Part shown: positions 46,991 to 58,992 of the stretch, piece after piece
How positions within the stretch are numbered: position 1 is the first letter of the stretch
Layout: every line of letters starts with the position of its first letter
NCBI RefSeq assembly: GCF_963576545.1
Contig: NW_026870403.1
Coordinates: forward strand, 54,247-118,246
Origin: Limanda limanda
Lineage: Eukaryota > Chordata > Actinopteri > Pleuronectiformes > Pleuronectidae
Length of the DNA: 64,000 bases
Direction: 5' to 3'
Translations under genes and position numbers: made by a program
Notes under the pieces: generated by a model
Databases searched by the model: none
The model's input: only the letters and a program-made list of their open reading frames with translations
Told to the model about the DNA's origin: nothing

Positions 46991-47799
46991 TTATCTCCCC
47001 GTTTCCAGCTGTTTAGTGACATTTGGGATGATGTGTGATGAAAAATTCAAGAATTTAACCTTTTCTTCCAAAAATAGGGAGATCTCCCTGTTTCCAGCGC
47101 TTTTCTGACACTTGGGCTGATATGTGATGAAAAAGTCAGAAATCTTAATCAATAATTCCAAAAAAGGCTTATCTCCCCGTTTCCAGCTGTTTAGTGACAT
47201 TTGGGATGATGTGTGATGAAAAATTCAAGAATTTAACCATTTCTTCCAAAAAAGGCTTATCTCCCTGTTTCCAGCGCTTTTCTGACACTTGGGCTGACAT
47301 GTGATGAAAAAGTCAGAAATCTTAATCAATGCTTCCAAAAAAGGCTTATCTCCCCGTTTCCAGCTGTTTAGTGACATTTGGGATGATGTGTGATGAAAAA
47401 TTCAAGAATTTAACCATTTCTTCCAAAAAAGGCTTATCTCCCTGTTTCCAGCGCTTTTCTGACACTTGGGCTGACATGTGATGAAAAAGTCAGAAATCTT
47501 AATCAATGCTTCCAAAAAAGGCTTATCTCCCCGTTTCCAGCTGTTTAGTGACATTTGGGATGATGTGTGATGAAAAATTCAAGAATTTAACCATTTCTTC
47601 CAAAAAAGGCTTATCTCCCTGTTTCCAGCGCTTTTCTGACACTTGGGCTGACATGTGATGAAAAAGTCAGAAATCTTAATCAATGCTTCCAAAAAAGGCT
47701 TATCTCCCCGTTTCCAGCTGTTTAGTGACATTTGGGATGAAATGTGATGAAAAATTCAAGAATTTAACCATTTCTTCCAAAAAAGGCTTATCTCCCTGT
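46991..47799. repeat. Block with B3-A3 and gatgaaatg, resembling the 4.1 kb block start
   Basis: The order A2, B3 (tagggag), A3-B1, A1-B1, A1-B1, A with gatgaaatg (about 47740) resembles 4077-4780 and 8858-9660. The left-end haplotype therefore returns here after about 30 kb of absence. Only satellite is present. Confidence 0.7.
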
Positions 47800-50700
47800 T
47801 TCCAGCGCTTTTCTGACACTTGGGCTGACATGTGATGAAAAAGTCAGAAATCTTAATCAATGCTTCCAAAAAAGGCTTATCTCCCCGTTTCCAGCTGTTT
47901 AGTGACATTTGGGATGATATGTGATGAAAAATTCAAGAATTTAACCTTTTCTTCCAAAAAAAGGCTTATCTCCCTGTTTCCAGCGCTTTTCTGACACTGG
48001 AACTGATATGTGATGAAAAAGTCAAAATGTTAACCATTGCTTCCAAAAAAGGCTTATCTCCCCGTTTCCAGCTGTTTAGTGACATTTGGGATGATGTGTG
48101 ATGAAAAATTCAAGAATTTAACCTTTTCTTCCAAAAAAAGGGAGATCTCCCTGTTTCCAGCGCTTTTCTGACACTTGGGCTGATATGTGATGAAAAAGTC
48201 AGAAATCTTAATCAATAATTCCAAAAAAGGCTTATCTCCCCGTTTCCAGCTGTTTAGTGACATTTGGGATGATGTGTGATGAAAAATTCAAGAATTTAAC
48301 CATTTCTTCCAAAAAAGGCTTATCTCCCTGTTTCCAGCGCTTTTCTGACACTTGGGCTGACATGTGATGAAAAACTCAGAAATCTTAATCAATGCTTCCA
48401 AAAAAGGCTTATCTCCCCGTTTCCAGCTGTTTAGTGACATTTGGGATGATGTGTGATGAAAAATTCAAGAATTTAACCATTTCTTCCAAAAAAGGCTTAT
48501 CTCCCTGTTTCCAGCGCTTTTCTGACACTTGGGCTGACATGTGATGAAAAAGTCAGAAATCTTAATCAATGCTTCCAAAAAAGGCTTATCTCCCCGTTTC
48601 CAGCTGTTTAGTGACATTTGGGATGAAGTGTGATGAAAAATTCAAGAATTTAACCATTTCTTCCAAAAAAGGCTTATCTCCCTGTTTCCAGCGCTTTTCT
48701 GACACTTGGGCTGACATGTGATGAAAAAGTCAGAAATCTTAATCAATGCTTCCAAAAAAGGCTTATCTCCCCGTTTCCAGCTGTTTAGTGACATTTGGGA
48801 TGATGTGTGATGAAAAATTCAAGAATTTAACCTTTTCTTCCAAAAAAAGGCAGATCTCCCTGTTTCCAGCGCTTTTCTGACACTGGAGCTGATATGTGAT
48901 GAAAAAGTCAAAATGTTAACCATTGCTTCCAAAAAAGGCTTATCTCCCCATTTCCAGCTGTTTAGTGACATTTGGGATGATGTGTGATGAAAAATTCAAG
49001 AATTTAACCTTTTCTTCCAAAAAAAGGCAGATCTCCCTGTTTCCAGCGCTTTTCTGACACTTGGGCTGACATGTGATGAAAAAGTCAGAAATCTTAATCA
49101 ATGCTTCCAAAAAAGGCTTATCTCCCCGTTTCCAGCTGTTTGGTGACATTTGGGATGATGTGTGATGAAAAATTCAAGAATTTAACCTTTTCTTCCAAAA
49201 AAAGGCAGATCTCCCTGTTTCCAGCGCTTTTCTGACACTTGGGCTGATATGTGATGAAAAAGTCAGAAATCTTAATCAATGCTTCCAAAAAAGGCTTATC
49301 TCCCCGTTTCCAGCTGTTTAGTGACATTTGAGATGATGTGTGATGAAAAATTCAAGAATTTAACCATTTCTTCCAAAAAAGGCTTATCTCCCTGTTTCCA
49401 GCGCTTTTCTGACACTTGGGCTGACATGTGATGAAAAAGTCAGAAATCTTAATCAATGCTTCCAAAAAAGGCTTATCTCCCCGTTTCCAGCTGTTTAGTG
49501 ACATTTGGGATGATGTGTGATGAAAAATTCAAGAATTTAACCATTTCTTCCAAAAAAGGCTTATCTCCCTGTTTCCAGCGCTTTTCTGACACTTGGGCTG
49601 ACATGTGATGAAAAAGTCAGAAATCTTAATCAATGCTTCCAAAAAAGGCTTATCTCCCCGTTTCCAGCTGTTTAGTGACATTTGGGATGATGTGTGATGA
49701 AAAATTCAAGAATTTAACCTTTTCTTCCAAAAAAAGGCAGATCTCCCTGTTTCCAGCGCTTTTCTGACACTGGAGCTGATATGTGATGAAAAAGTCAAAA
49801 TGTTAACCATTGCTTCCAAAAAAGGCTTATCTCCCCGTTTCCAGCTGTTTAGTGACATTTGGGATGATGTGTGATGAAAAATTCAAGAATTTAACCATTT
49901 CTTCCAAAAAAGGCTTATCTCCCTGTTTCCAGCGCTTTTCTGACACTTGGGCTGACATGTGATGAAAAAGTCAGAAATCTTAATCAATGCTTCCAAAAAA
50001 GGCTTATCTCCCCGTTTCCAGCTGTTTAGTGACATTTGGGATGATGTGTGATGAAAAATTCAAGAATTTAACCATTTCTTCCAAAAAAGGCTTATCTCCC
50101 TGTTTCCAGCGCTTTTCTGACACTTGGGCTGACATGTGATGAAAAAGTCAGAAATCTTAATCAATGCTTCCAAAAAAGGCTTATCTCCCCGTTTCCAGCT
50201 GTTTAGTGACATTTGGGATGATGTGTGATGAAAAATTCAAGAATTTAACCATTTCTTCCAAAAAAGGCTTATCTACCTGTTTCCAGCGCTTTTCTGACAC
50301 TTGGGCTGACATGTGATGAAAAAGTCAGAAATCTTAATCAATGCTTCCAAAAAAGGCTTATCTCCCCGTTTCCAGCTGTTTAGTGACATTTGGGATGATG
50401 TGTGATGAAAAATTCAAGAATTTAACCATTTCTTCCAAAAAAGGCTTATCTCCCTGTTTCCAGCGCTTTTCTGACACTTGGGCTGACATGTGATGAAAAA
50501 GTCAGAAATCTTAATCAATGCTTCCAAAAAAGGCTTATCTCCCCGTTTCCAGCTGTTTAGTGACATTTGGGATGATGTGTGATGAAAAATTCAAGAATTT
50601 AACCATTTCTTCCAAAAAAGGCTTATCTCCCTGTTTCCAGCGCTTTTCTGACACTGGAGCTGATATGTGATGAAAAAGTCAAAATGTTAACCATTGCTTC

Positions 50701-53700
50701 CAAAAAAGGCTTATCTCCCCGTTTCCAGCTGTTTAGTGACATTTGGGATGATGTGTGATGAAAAATTCAAGAATTTAACCATTTCTTCCAAAAAAGGCTT
50801 ATCTCCCTGTTTCCAGCGCTTTTCTGACACTTGGGCTGACATGTGATGAAAAAGTCAGAAATCTTAATCAATGCTTCCAAAAAAGGCTTATCTCCCCGTT
50901 TCCAGCTGTTTAGTGACATTTGGGATGATGTGTGATGAAAAATTCAAGAATTTAACCTTTTCTTCCAAAAAAGGCTTATCTCCCTGTTTCCAGCGCTTTT
51001 CTGACACTTGGGCTGACATGTGATGAAAAAGTCAGAAATCTTAATCAATGCTTCCAAAAAAGGCTTATCTCCCCGTTTCCAGCTGTTTAGTGACATTTGG
51101 GATGATGTGTGATGAAAAATTCAAGAATTTAACCATTTCTTCCAAAAAAGGCTTATCTCCCTGTTTCCAGCGCTTTTCTGACACTTGGGCTGACATGTGA
51201 AGAAAAAGTCAGAAATCTTAATCAATGCTTCCAAAAAAGGCTTATCTCCCCGTTTCCAGCTGTTTAGTGACATTTGGGATGATGTGTGATGAAAAATTCA
51301 AGAATTTAACCATTTCTTCCAAAAAAGGCTTATCTCCCTGTTTCCAGCGCTTTTCTGACACTTGGGCTGACATGTGATGAAAAAGTCAGAAATCTTAATC
51401 AATGCTTCCAAAAAAGGCATATCTCCCCGTTTCCAGCTGTTTAGTGACATTTGGGATGATGTGTGATGAAAAATTCAAGAATTTAACCATTTCTTCCAAA
51501 AAAGGCTTATCTCCCCGTTTCCAGCGCTTTTCTGACACTTGGGCTGACATGTGATGAAAAAGTCAGAAATCTTAATCAATGCTTCCAAAAAAGGCTTATC
51601 TCCCCGTTTCCAGCTGTTTAGTGACATTTGGGATGATATGTGATGAAAAATTCAAGAATTTAACCTTTTCTTCCAAAAAAAGGCTTATCTCCCTGTTTCC
51701 AGCGCTTTTCTGACACTGGAACTGATATGTGATGAAAAAGTCAAAATGTTAACCATTGCTTCCAAAAAAGGCTTATCTCCCCGTTTCCAGCTGTTTAGTG
51801 ACATTTGGGATGATGTGTGATGAAAAATTCAAGAATTTAACCTTTTCTTCCAAAAAAAGGGAGATCTCCCTGTTTCCAGCGCTTTTCTGACACTTGGGCT
51901 GATATGTGATGAAAAAGTCAGAAATCTTAATCAATAATTCCAAAAAAGGCTTATCTCCCCGTTTCCAGCTGTTTAGTGACATTTGGGATGATGTGTGATG
52001 AAAAATTCAAGAATTTAACCATTTCTTCCAAAAAAGGCTTATCTCCCTGTTTCCAGCGCTTTTCTGACACTTGGGCTGACATGTGATGAAAAACTCAGAA
52101 ATCTTAATCAATGCTTCCAAAAAAGGCTTATCTCCCCGTTTCCAGCTGTTTAGTGACATTTGGGATGATGTGTGATGAAAAATTCAAGAATTTAACCATT
52201 TCTTCCAAAAAAGGCTTATCTCCCTGTTTCCAGCGCTTTTCTGACACTTGGGCTGACATGTGATGAAAAAGTCAGAAATCTTAATCAATGCTTCCAAAAA
52301 AGGCTTATCTCCCCGTTTCCAGCTGTTTAGTGACATTTGGGATGAAGTGTGATGAAAAATTCAAGAATTTAACCATTTCTTCCAAAAAAGGCTTATCTCC
52401 CTGTTTCCAGCGCTTTTCTGACACTTGGGCTGACATGTGATGAAAAAGTCAGAAATCTTAATCAATGCTTCCAAAAAAGGCTTATCTCCCCGTTTCCAGC
52501 TGTTTAGTGACATTTGGGATGATGTGTGATGAAAAATTCAAGAATTTAACCTTTTCTTCCAAAAAAAGGCAGATCTCCCTGTTTCCAGCGCTTTTCTGAC
52601 ACTGGAGCTGATATGTGATGAAAAAGTCAAAATGTTAACCATTGCTTCCAAAAAAGGCTTATCTCCCCATTTCCAGCTGTTTAGTGACATTTGGGATGAT
52701 GTGTGATGAAAAATTCAAGAATTTAACCTTTTCTTCCAAAAAAAGGCAGATCTCCCTGTTTCCAGCGCTTTTCTGACACTTGGGCTGACATGTGATGAAA
52801 AAGTCAGAAATCTTAATCAATGCTTCCAAAAAAGGCTTATCTCCCCGTTTCCAGCTGTTTGGTGACATTTGGGATGATGTGTGATGAAAAATTCAAGAAT
52901 TTAACCTTTTCTTCCAAAAAAAGGCAGATCTCCCTGTTTCCAGCGCTTTTCTGACACTTGGGCTGATATGTGATGAAAAAGTCAGAAATCTTAATCAATG
53001 CTTCCAAAAAAGGCTTATCTCCCCGTTTCCAGCTGTTTAGTGACATTTGAGATGATGTGTGATGAAAAATTCAAGAATTTAACCATTTCTTCCAAAAAAG
53101 GCTTATCTCCCTGTTTCCAGCGCTTTTCTGACACTTGGGCTGACATGTGATGAAAAAGTCAGAAATCTTAATCAATGCTTCCAAAAAAGGCTTATCTCCC
53201 CGTTTCCAGCTGTTTAGTGACATTTGGGATGATGTGTGATGAAAAATTCAAGAATTTAACCATTTCTTCCAAAAAAGGCTTATCTCCCTGTTTCCAGCGC
53301 TTTTCTGACACTTGGGCTGACATGTGATGAAAAAGTCAGAAATCTTAATCAATGCTTCCAAAAAAGGCTTATCTCCCCGTTTCCAGCTGTTTAGTGACAT
53401 TTGGGATGATGTGTGATGAAAAATTCAAGAATTTAACCTTTTCTTCCAAAAAAAGGCAGATCTCCCTGTTTCCAGCGCTTTTCTGACACTGGAGCTGATA
53501 TGTGATGAAAAAGTCAAAATGTTAACCATTGCTTCCAAAAAAGGCTTATCTCCCCGTTTCCAGCTGTTTAGTGACATTTGGGATGATGTGTGATGAAAAA
53601 TTCAAGAATTTAACCATTTCTTCCAAAAAAGGCTTATCTCCCTGTTTCCAGCGCTTTTCTGACACTTGGGCTGACATGTGATGAAAAAGTCAGAAATCTT

Positions 53701-55350
53701 AATCAATGCTTCCAAAAAAGGCTTATCTCCCCGTTTCCAGCTGTTTAGTGACATTTGGGATGATGTGTGATGAAAAATTCAAGAATTTAACCATTTCTTC
53801 CAAAAAAGGCTTATCTCCCTGTTTCCAGCGCTTTTCTGACACTTGGGCTGACATGTGATGAAAAAGTCAGAAATCTTAATCAATGCTTCCAAAAAAGGCT
53901 TATCTCCCCGTTTCCAGCTGTTTAGTGACATTTGGGATGATGTGTGATGAAAAATTCAAGAATTTAACCATTTCTTCCAAAAAAGGCTTATCTACCTGTT
54001 TCCAGCGCTTTTCTGACACTTGGGCTGACATGTGATGAAAAAGTCAGAAATCTTAATCAATGCTTCCAAAAAAGGCTTATCTCCCCGTTTCCAGCTGTTT
54101 AGTGACATTTGGGATGATGTGTGATGAAAAATTCAAGAATTTAACCATTTCTTCCAAAAAAGGCTTATCTCCCTGTTTCCAGCGCTTTTCTGACACTTGG
54201 GCTGACATGTGATGAAAAAGTCAGAAATCTTAATCAATGCTTCCAAAAAAGGCTTATCTCCCCGTTTCCAGCTGTTTAGTGACATTTGGGATGATGTGTG
54301 ATGAAAAATTCAAGAATTTAACCATTTCTTCCAAAAAAGGCTTATCTCCCTGTTTCCAGCGCTTTTCTGACACTGGAGCTGATATGTGATGAAAAAGTCA
54401 AAATGTTAACCATTGCTTCCAAAAAAGGCTTATCTCCCCGTTTCCAGCTGTTTAGTGACATTTGGGATGATGTGTGATGAAAAATTCAAGAATTTAACCA
54501 TTTCTTCCAAAAAAGGCTTATCTCCCTGTTTCCAGCGCTTTTCTGACACTTGGGCTGACATGTGATGAAAAAGTCAGAAATCTTAATCAATGCTTCCAAA
54601 AAAGGCTTATCTCCCCGTTTCCAGCTGTTTAGTGACATTTGGGATGATGTGTGATGAAAAATTCAAGAATTTAACCTTTTCTTCCAAAAAAGGCTTATCT
54701 CCCTGTTTCCAGCGCTTTTCTGACACTTGGGCTGACATGTGATGAAAAAGTCAGAAATCTTAATCAATGCTTCCAAAAAAGGCTTATCTCCCCGTTTCCA
54801 GCTGTTTAGTGACATTTGGGATGATGTGTGATGAAAAATTCAAGAATTTAACCATTTCTTCCAAAAAAGGCTTATCTCCCTGTTTCCAGCGCTTTTCTGA
54901 CACTTGGGCTGACATGTGAAGAAAAAGTCAGAAATCTTAATCAATGCTTCCAAAAAAGGCTTATCTCCCCGTTTCCAGCTGTTTAGTGACATTTGGGATG
55001 ATGTGTGATGAAAAATTCAAGAATTTAACCATTTCTTCCAAAAAAGGCTTATCTCCCTGTTTCCAGCGCTTTTCTGACACTTGGGCTGACATGTGATGAA
55101 AAAGTCAGAAATCTTAATCAATGCTTCCAAAAAAGGCATATCTCCCCGTTTCCAGCTGTTTAGTGACATTTGGGATGATGTGTGATGAAAAATTCAAGAA
55201 TTTAACCATTTCTTCCAAAAAAGGCTTATCTCCCCGTTTCCAGCGCTTTTCTGACACTTGGGCTGACATGTGATGAAAAAGTCAGAAATCTTAATCAATG
55301 CTTCCAAAAAAGGCTTATCTCCCCGTTTCCAGCTGTTTAGTGACATTTGG
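47800..55350. repeat. Tandem duplication with 3719-bp period (two copies, 21 dimers each)
   Basis: About 47800-51630 matches about 51519-55350. Shared private markers include gggag B3-A3, aaactcag, gatgaagtg (48624/52343), tttggtgac, tttgagatgatg (49330/53049), tctacctg (50273/53992), tgaagaaaaag (about 51200/54919), ggcatatctcc (about 51419/55138) and a B with ccccgtttccagcgc. An interior difference from flanking copies is gatgatatg at 47918 and 51636, versus gatgatgtg at the next equivalent place. Confidence 0.88.
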
Positions 55351-58300
55351 GATGATGTGTGATGAAAAATTCAAGAATTTAACCTTTTCTTCCAAAAAAA
55401 GGCAGATCTCCCTGTTTCCAGCGCTTTTCTGACACTGGAGCTGATATGTGATGAAAAAGTCAAAATGTTAACCATTGCTTCCAAAAAAGGCTTATCTCCC
55501 CGTTTCCAGCTGTTTAGTGACATTTGGGATGATGTGTGATGAAAAATTCAAGAATTTAACCATTTCTTCCAAAAAAGGCTTATCTCCCTGTTTCCAGCGC
55601 TTTTCTGACACTTGGGCTGACATGTGATGAAAAAGTCAGAAATCTTAATCAATGCTTCCAAAAAAGGCTTATCTCCCCGTTTCCAGCTGTTTAGTGACAT
55701 TTGGGATGAAATGTGATGAAAAATTCAAGAATTTAACCATTTCTTCCAAAAAAGGCTTATCTCCCTGTTTCCAGCGCTTTTCTGACACTTGGGCTGACAT
55801 GTGATGAAAAAGTCAGAATTCTTAATCAATGCTTCCAAAAAAGGCTTATCTCCCCGTTTCCAGCTGTTTAGTGACATTTGGGATGATGTGTGATGAAAAA
55901 TTCAAGAATTTAACCTTTTCTTCCAAAAAAAGGCAGATCTCCCTGTTTCCAGCGCTTTTCTGACACTTGGGCTGACATGTGATGAAAAAGTCAGAATTCT
56001 TAATCAATGCTTCCAAAAAAGGCTTATCTCCCCGTTTCCAGCTGTTTAGTGACATTTGGGATGATGTGTGATGAAAAATTCAAGAATTTAACCTTTTCTT
56101 CCAAAAAAAGGCAGATCTCCCTGTTTCCAGCGCTTTTCTGACACTGGAACTGATATGTGATGAAAAAGTCAAAATGTTAACCATTGCTTCCAAAAAAGGC
56201 TTATCTCCCCGTTTCCAGCTGTTTAGTGACATTTGGGATGATGTGTGATGAAAAATTCAAGAATTTAACCTTTTCTTCCAAAAAAAGGGAGATCTCCCTG
56301 TTTCCAGCGCTTTTCTGACACTTGGGCTGATATGTGATGAAAAAGTCAGAAATCTTAATCAATAATTCCAAAAAAGGCTTATCTCCCCGTTTCCAGCTGT
56401 TTAGTGACATTTGGGATGATGTGTGAAGAAAAATTCAAGAATTTAACCATTTCTTCCAAAAAAGGCTTATCTCCCTGTTTCCAGCGCTTTTCTGACACTT
56501 GGGCTGACATGTGATGAAAAAGTCAGAAATCTTAATCAATGCTTCCAAAAAAGGCTTATCTCCCCGTTTCCAGCTGTTTAGTGACATTTGGGATGATGTG
56601 TGATGAAAAATTCAAGAATTTAACCATTTCTTCCAAAAAAGGCTTATCTCCCTGTTTCCAGCGCTTTTCTGACACTTGGGCTGACATGTGATGAAAAAGT
56701 CAGAAATCTTAATCAATGCTTCCAAAAAAGGCTTATCTCCCGTTTCCAGCTGTTTAGTGACATTTGGGATGATGTGTGATGAAAAATTCAAGAATTTAAC
56801 CATTTCTTCAAAAAAAGGCTTATCTCCCTGTTTCCAGCGCTATTCTGACACTTGGGCTGACATGTGATGAAAACGTCAGAAATCTTAATCAATGCTTCCA
56901 AAAAAGGCTTATCTCCCCGTTTCCAGCTGTTTAGTGACATTTGGGATGATGTGTGATGAAAAATTCAAGAATTTAACCTTTTCTTCCAAAAAAAGGCAGA
57001 TCTCCCTGTTTCCAGCGCTTTTCTGACACTGGAGCTGATATGTGATGATAAAGTCAAAATGTTAACCATTGCTTCCAAAAAAGGCTTATCTCCCCATTTC
57101 CAGCTGTTTAGTGACATTTGGGATGATGTGTGATGAAAAATTCAAGAATTTAACCTTTTCTTCCAAAAAAAGGCAGATCTCCCTGTTTCCAGCGCTTTTC
57201 TGACACTTGGGCTGATATGTGATGAAAAAGTCAGAAATCTTAATCAATGCTTCCAAAAAAGGCTTATCTCCCCGTTTCCAGCTGTTTAGTGACATTTGGG
57301 ATGATGTGTGATGAAAAATTCAAGAATTTAACCATTTCTTCCAAAAAAGGCTTATCTCCCTGTTTCCAGCGCTTTTCTGACACTGGAGCTGATATGTGAT
57401 GAAAAAGTCAAAATGTTAACCATTGCTTCCAAAAAAGGCTTATCTCCCCGTTTCCAGCTGTTTAGTGACATTTGGGATGATGTGTGATGAAAAATTCAAG
57501 AATTTAACCATTTCTTCCAAAAAAGGCTTATCTCCCTGTTTCCAGCGCTTTTCTGACACTTGGGCTGACATGTGATGAAAAGGTCAGAAATCTTAATCAA
57601 TGCTTCCAAAAAAGGCTTATCTCCCCGTTTCCAGCTGTTTAGTGACATTTGGGATGATGTGTGATGAAAAATTCAAGAATTTAACCATTTCTTCCAAAAA
57701 AGGCTTATCTCCCTGTTTCCAGCGCTTTTCTGACACTTGGGCTGACATGTGATGAAAAAGTCAGAAATCTTAATCAATGCTTCCAAAAAAGGCTTATCTC
57801 CCCGTTTTCAGCTGTTTAGTGACATTTGGGATGATGTGTGATGAAAAATTCAAGAATTTAACCATTTCTTCCAAAAAAGGCTTATCTCCCCGTTTCCAGC
57901 GCTTTTCTGACACTTGGGCTGACATGTGATGAAAAAAAGTCAGAAATCTTAATCAATGCTTCCAAAAAGGCTTATCTCCCCGTTTCCAGCTGTTTAGTGA
58001 CATTTGGGATGATGTGTGATGAAAAATTCAAGAATTTAACCTTTTCTTCCAAAAAAGGCAGATCTCCCTGTTTCCAGCGCTTTTCTGACACTGGAGCTGA
58101 TATGTGATGAAAAAGTCAAAATGTTAACCATTGCTTCCAAAAAAGGCTTATCTCCCCGTTTCCAGCTGTTTAGTGACATTTGGGATGATGTGTGATGAAA
58201 AATTCAAGAATTTAACCATTTCTTCCAAAAAAGGCTTATCTCCCTGTTTCCAGCGCTTTTCTGACACTTGGGCTGACATGTGATGAAAAAGTCAGAAATC

Positions 58301-58992
58301 TTAATCAATGCTTCCAAAAAAGGCTTATCTCCCCGTTTCCAGCTGTTTAGTGACATTTGGGATGAAATGTGATGAAAAATTCAAGAATTTAACCATTTCT
58401 TCCAAAAAAGGCTTATCTCCCTGTTTCCAGCGCTTTTCTGACACTTGGGCTGACATGTGATGAAAAAGTCAGAATTCTTAATCAATGCTTCCAAAAAAGG
58501 CTTATCTCCCCGTTTCCAGCTGTTTAGTGACATTTGGGATGATGTGTGATGAAAAATTCAAGAATTTAACCATTTCTTCCAAAAAAGGCTTATCTCCCTG
58601 TTTCCAGCGCTTTTCTGACACTTGGGCTGACATGTGATGAAAAAGTCAGAAATCTTAATCAATGCTTCCAAAAAAGGCTTATCTCCCCGTTTCCAGCTGT
58701 TTAGTGACATTTGGGATGATGTGTGATGAAAAATTTAAGAATTTAACCTTTTCTTCCAAAAATAGGGAGATCTCCCTGTTTCCAGCGCTTTTCTGACACT
58801 TTGGCTGATATGTGATGAAAAAGTCAGAAATCTTAATCAATAATTCCAAAAAAGGCTTATCTCCCCGTTTCCAGCTGTTTAGTGACATTTGGGATGATGT
58901 GTGATGAAAAATTCAAGAATTTAACCATTTCTTCCAAAAAAGGCTCATCTCCCTGTTTCCAGCGCTTTTCTGACACTTGGGCTGACATGTGA
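55351..58992. repeat. Block with many singleton changes and indels
   Basis: Only satellite is present, but with more unshared changes than elsewhere: gtcagaattc (55815, 55992, about 58471), tgaagaaaaat (about 56426), loss of one C near 56740, cttcaaaaaaagg (about 56808), gctattctg (about 56840), aaacgtcag (about 56873), gatgataaag (about 57048), aaggtcag (about 57581), a two-A insertion near 57931 and a shortened A-run near 57966. No clean multi-kilobase duplication covers it. Confidence 0.75.
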
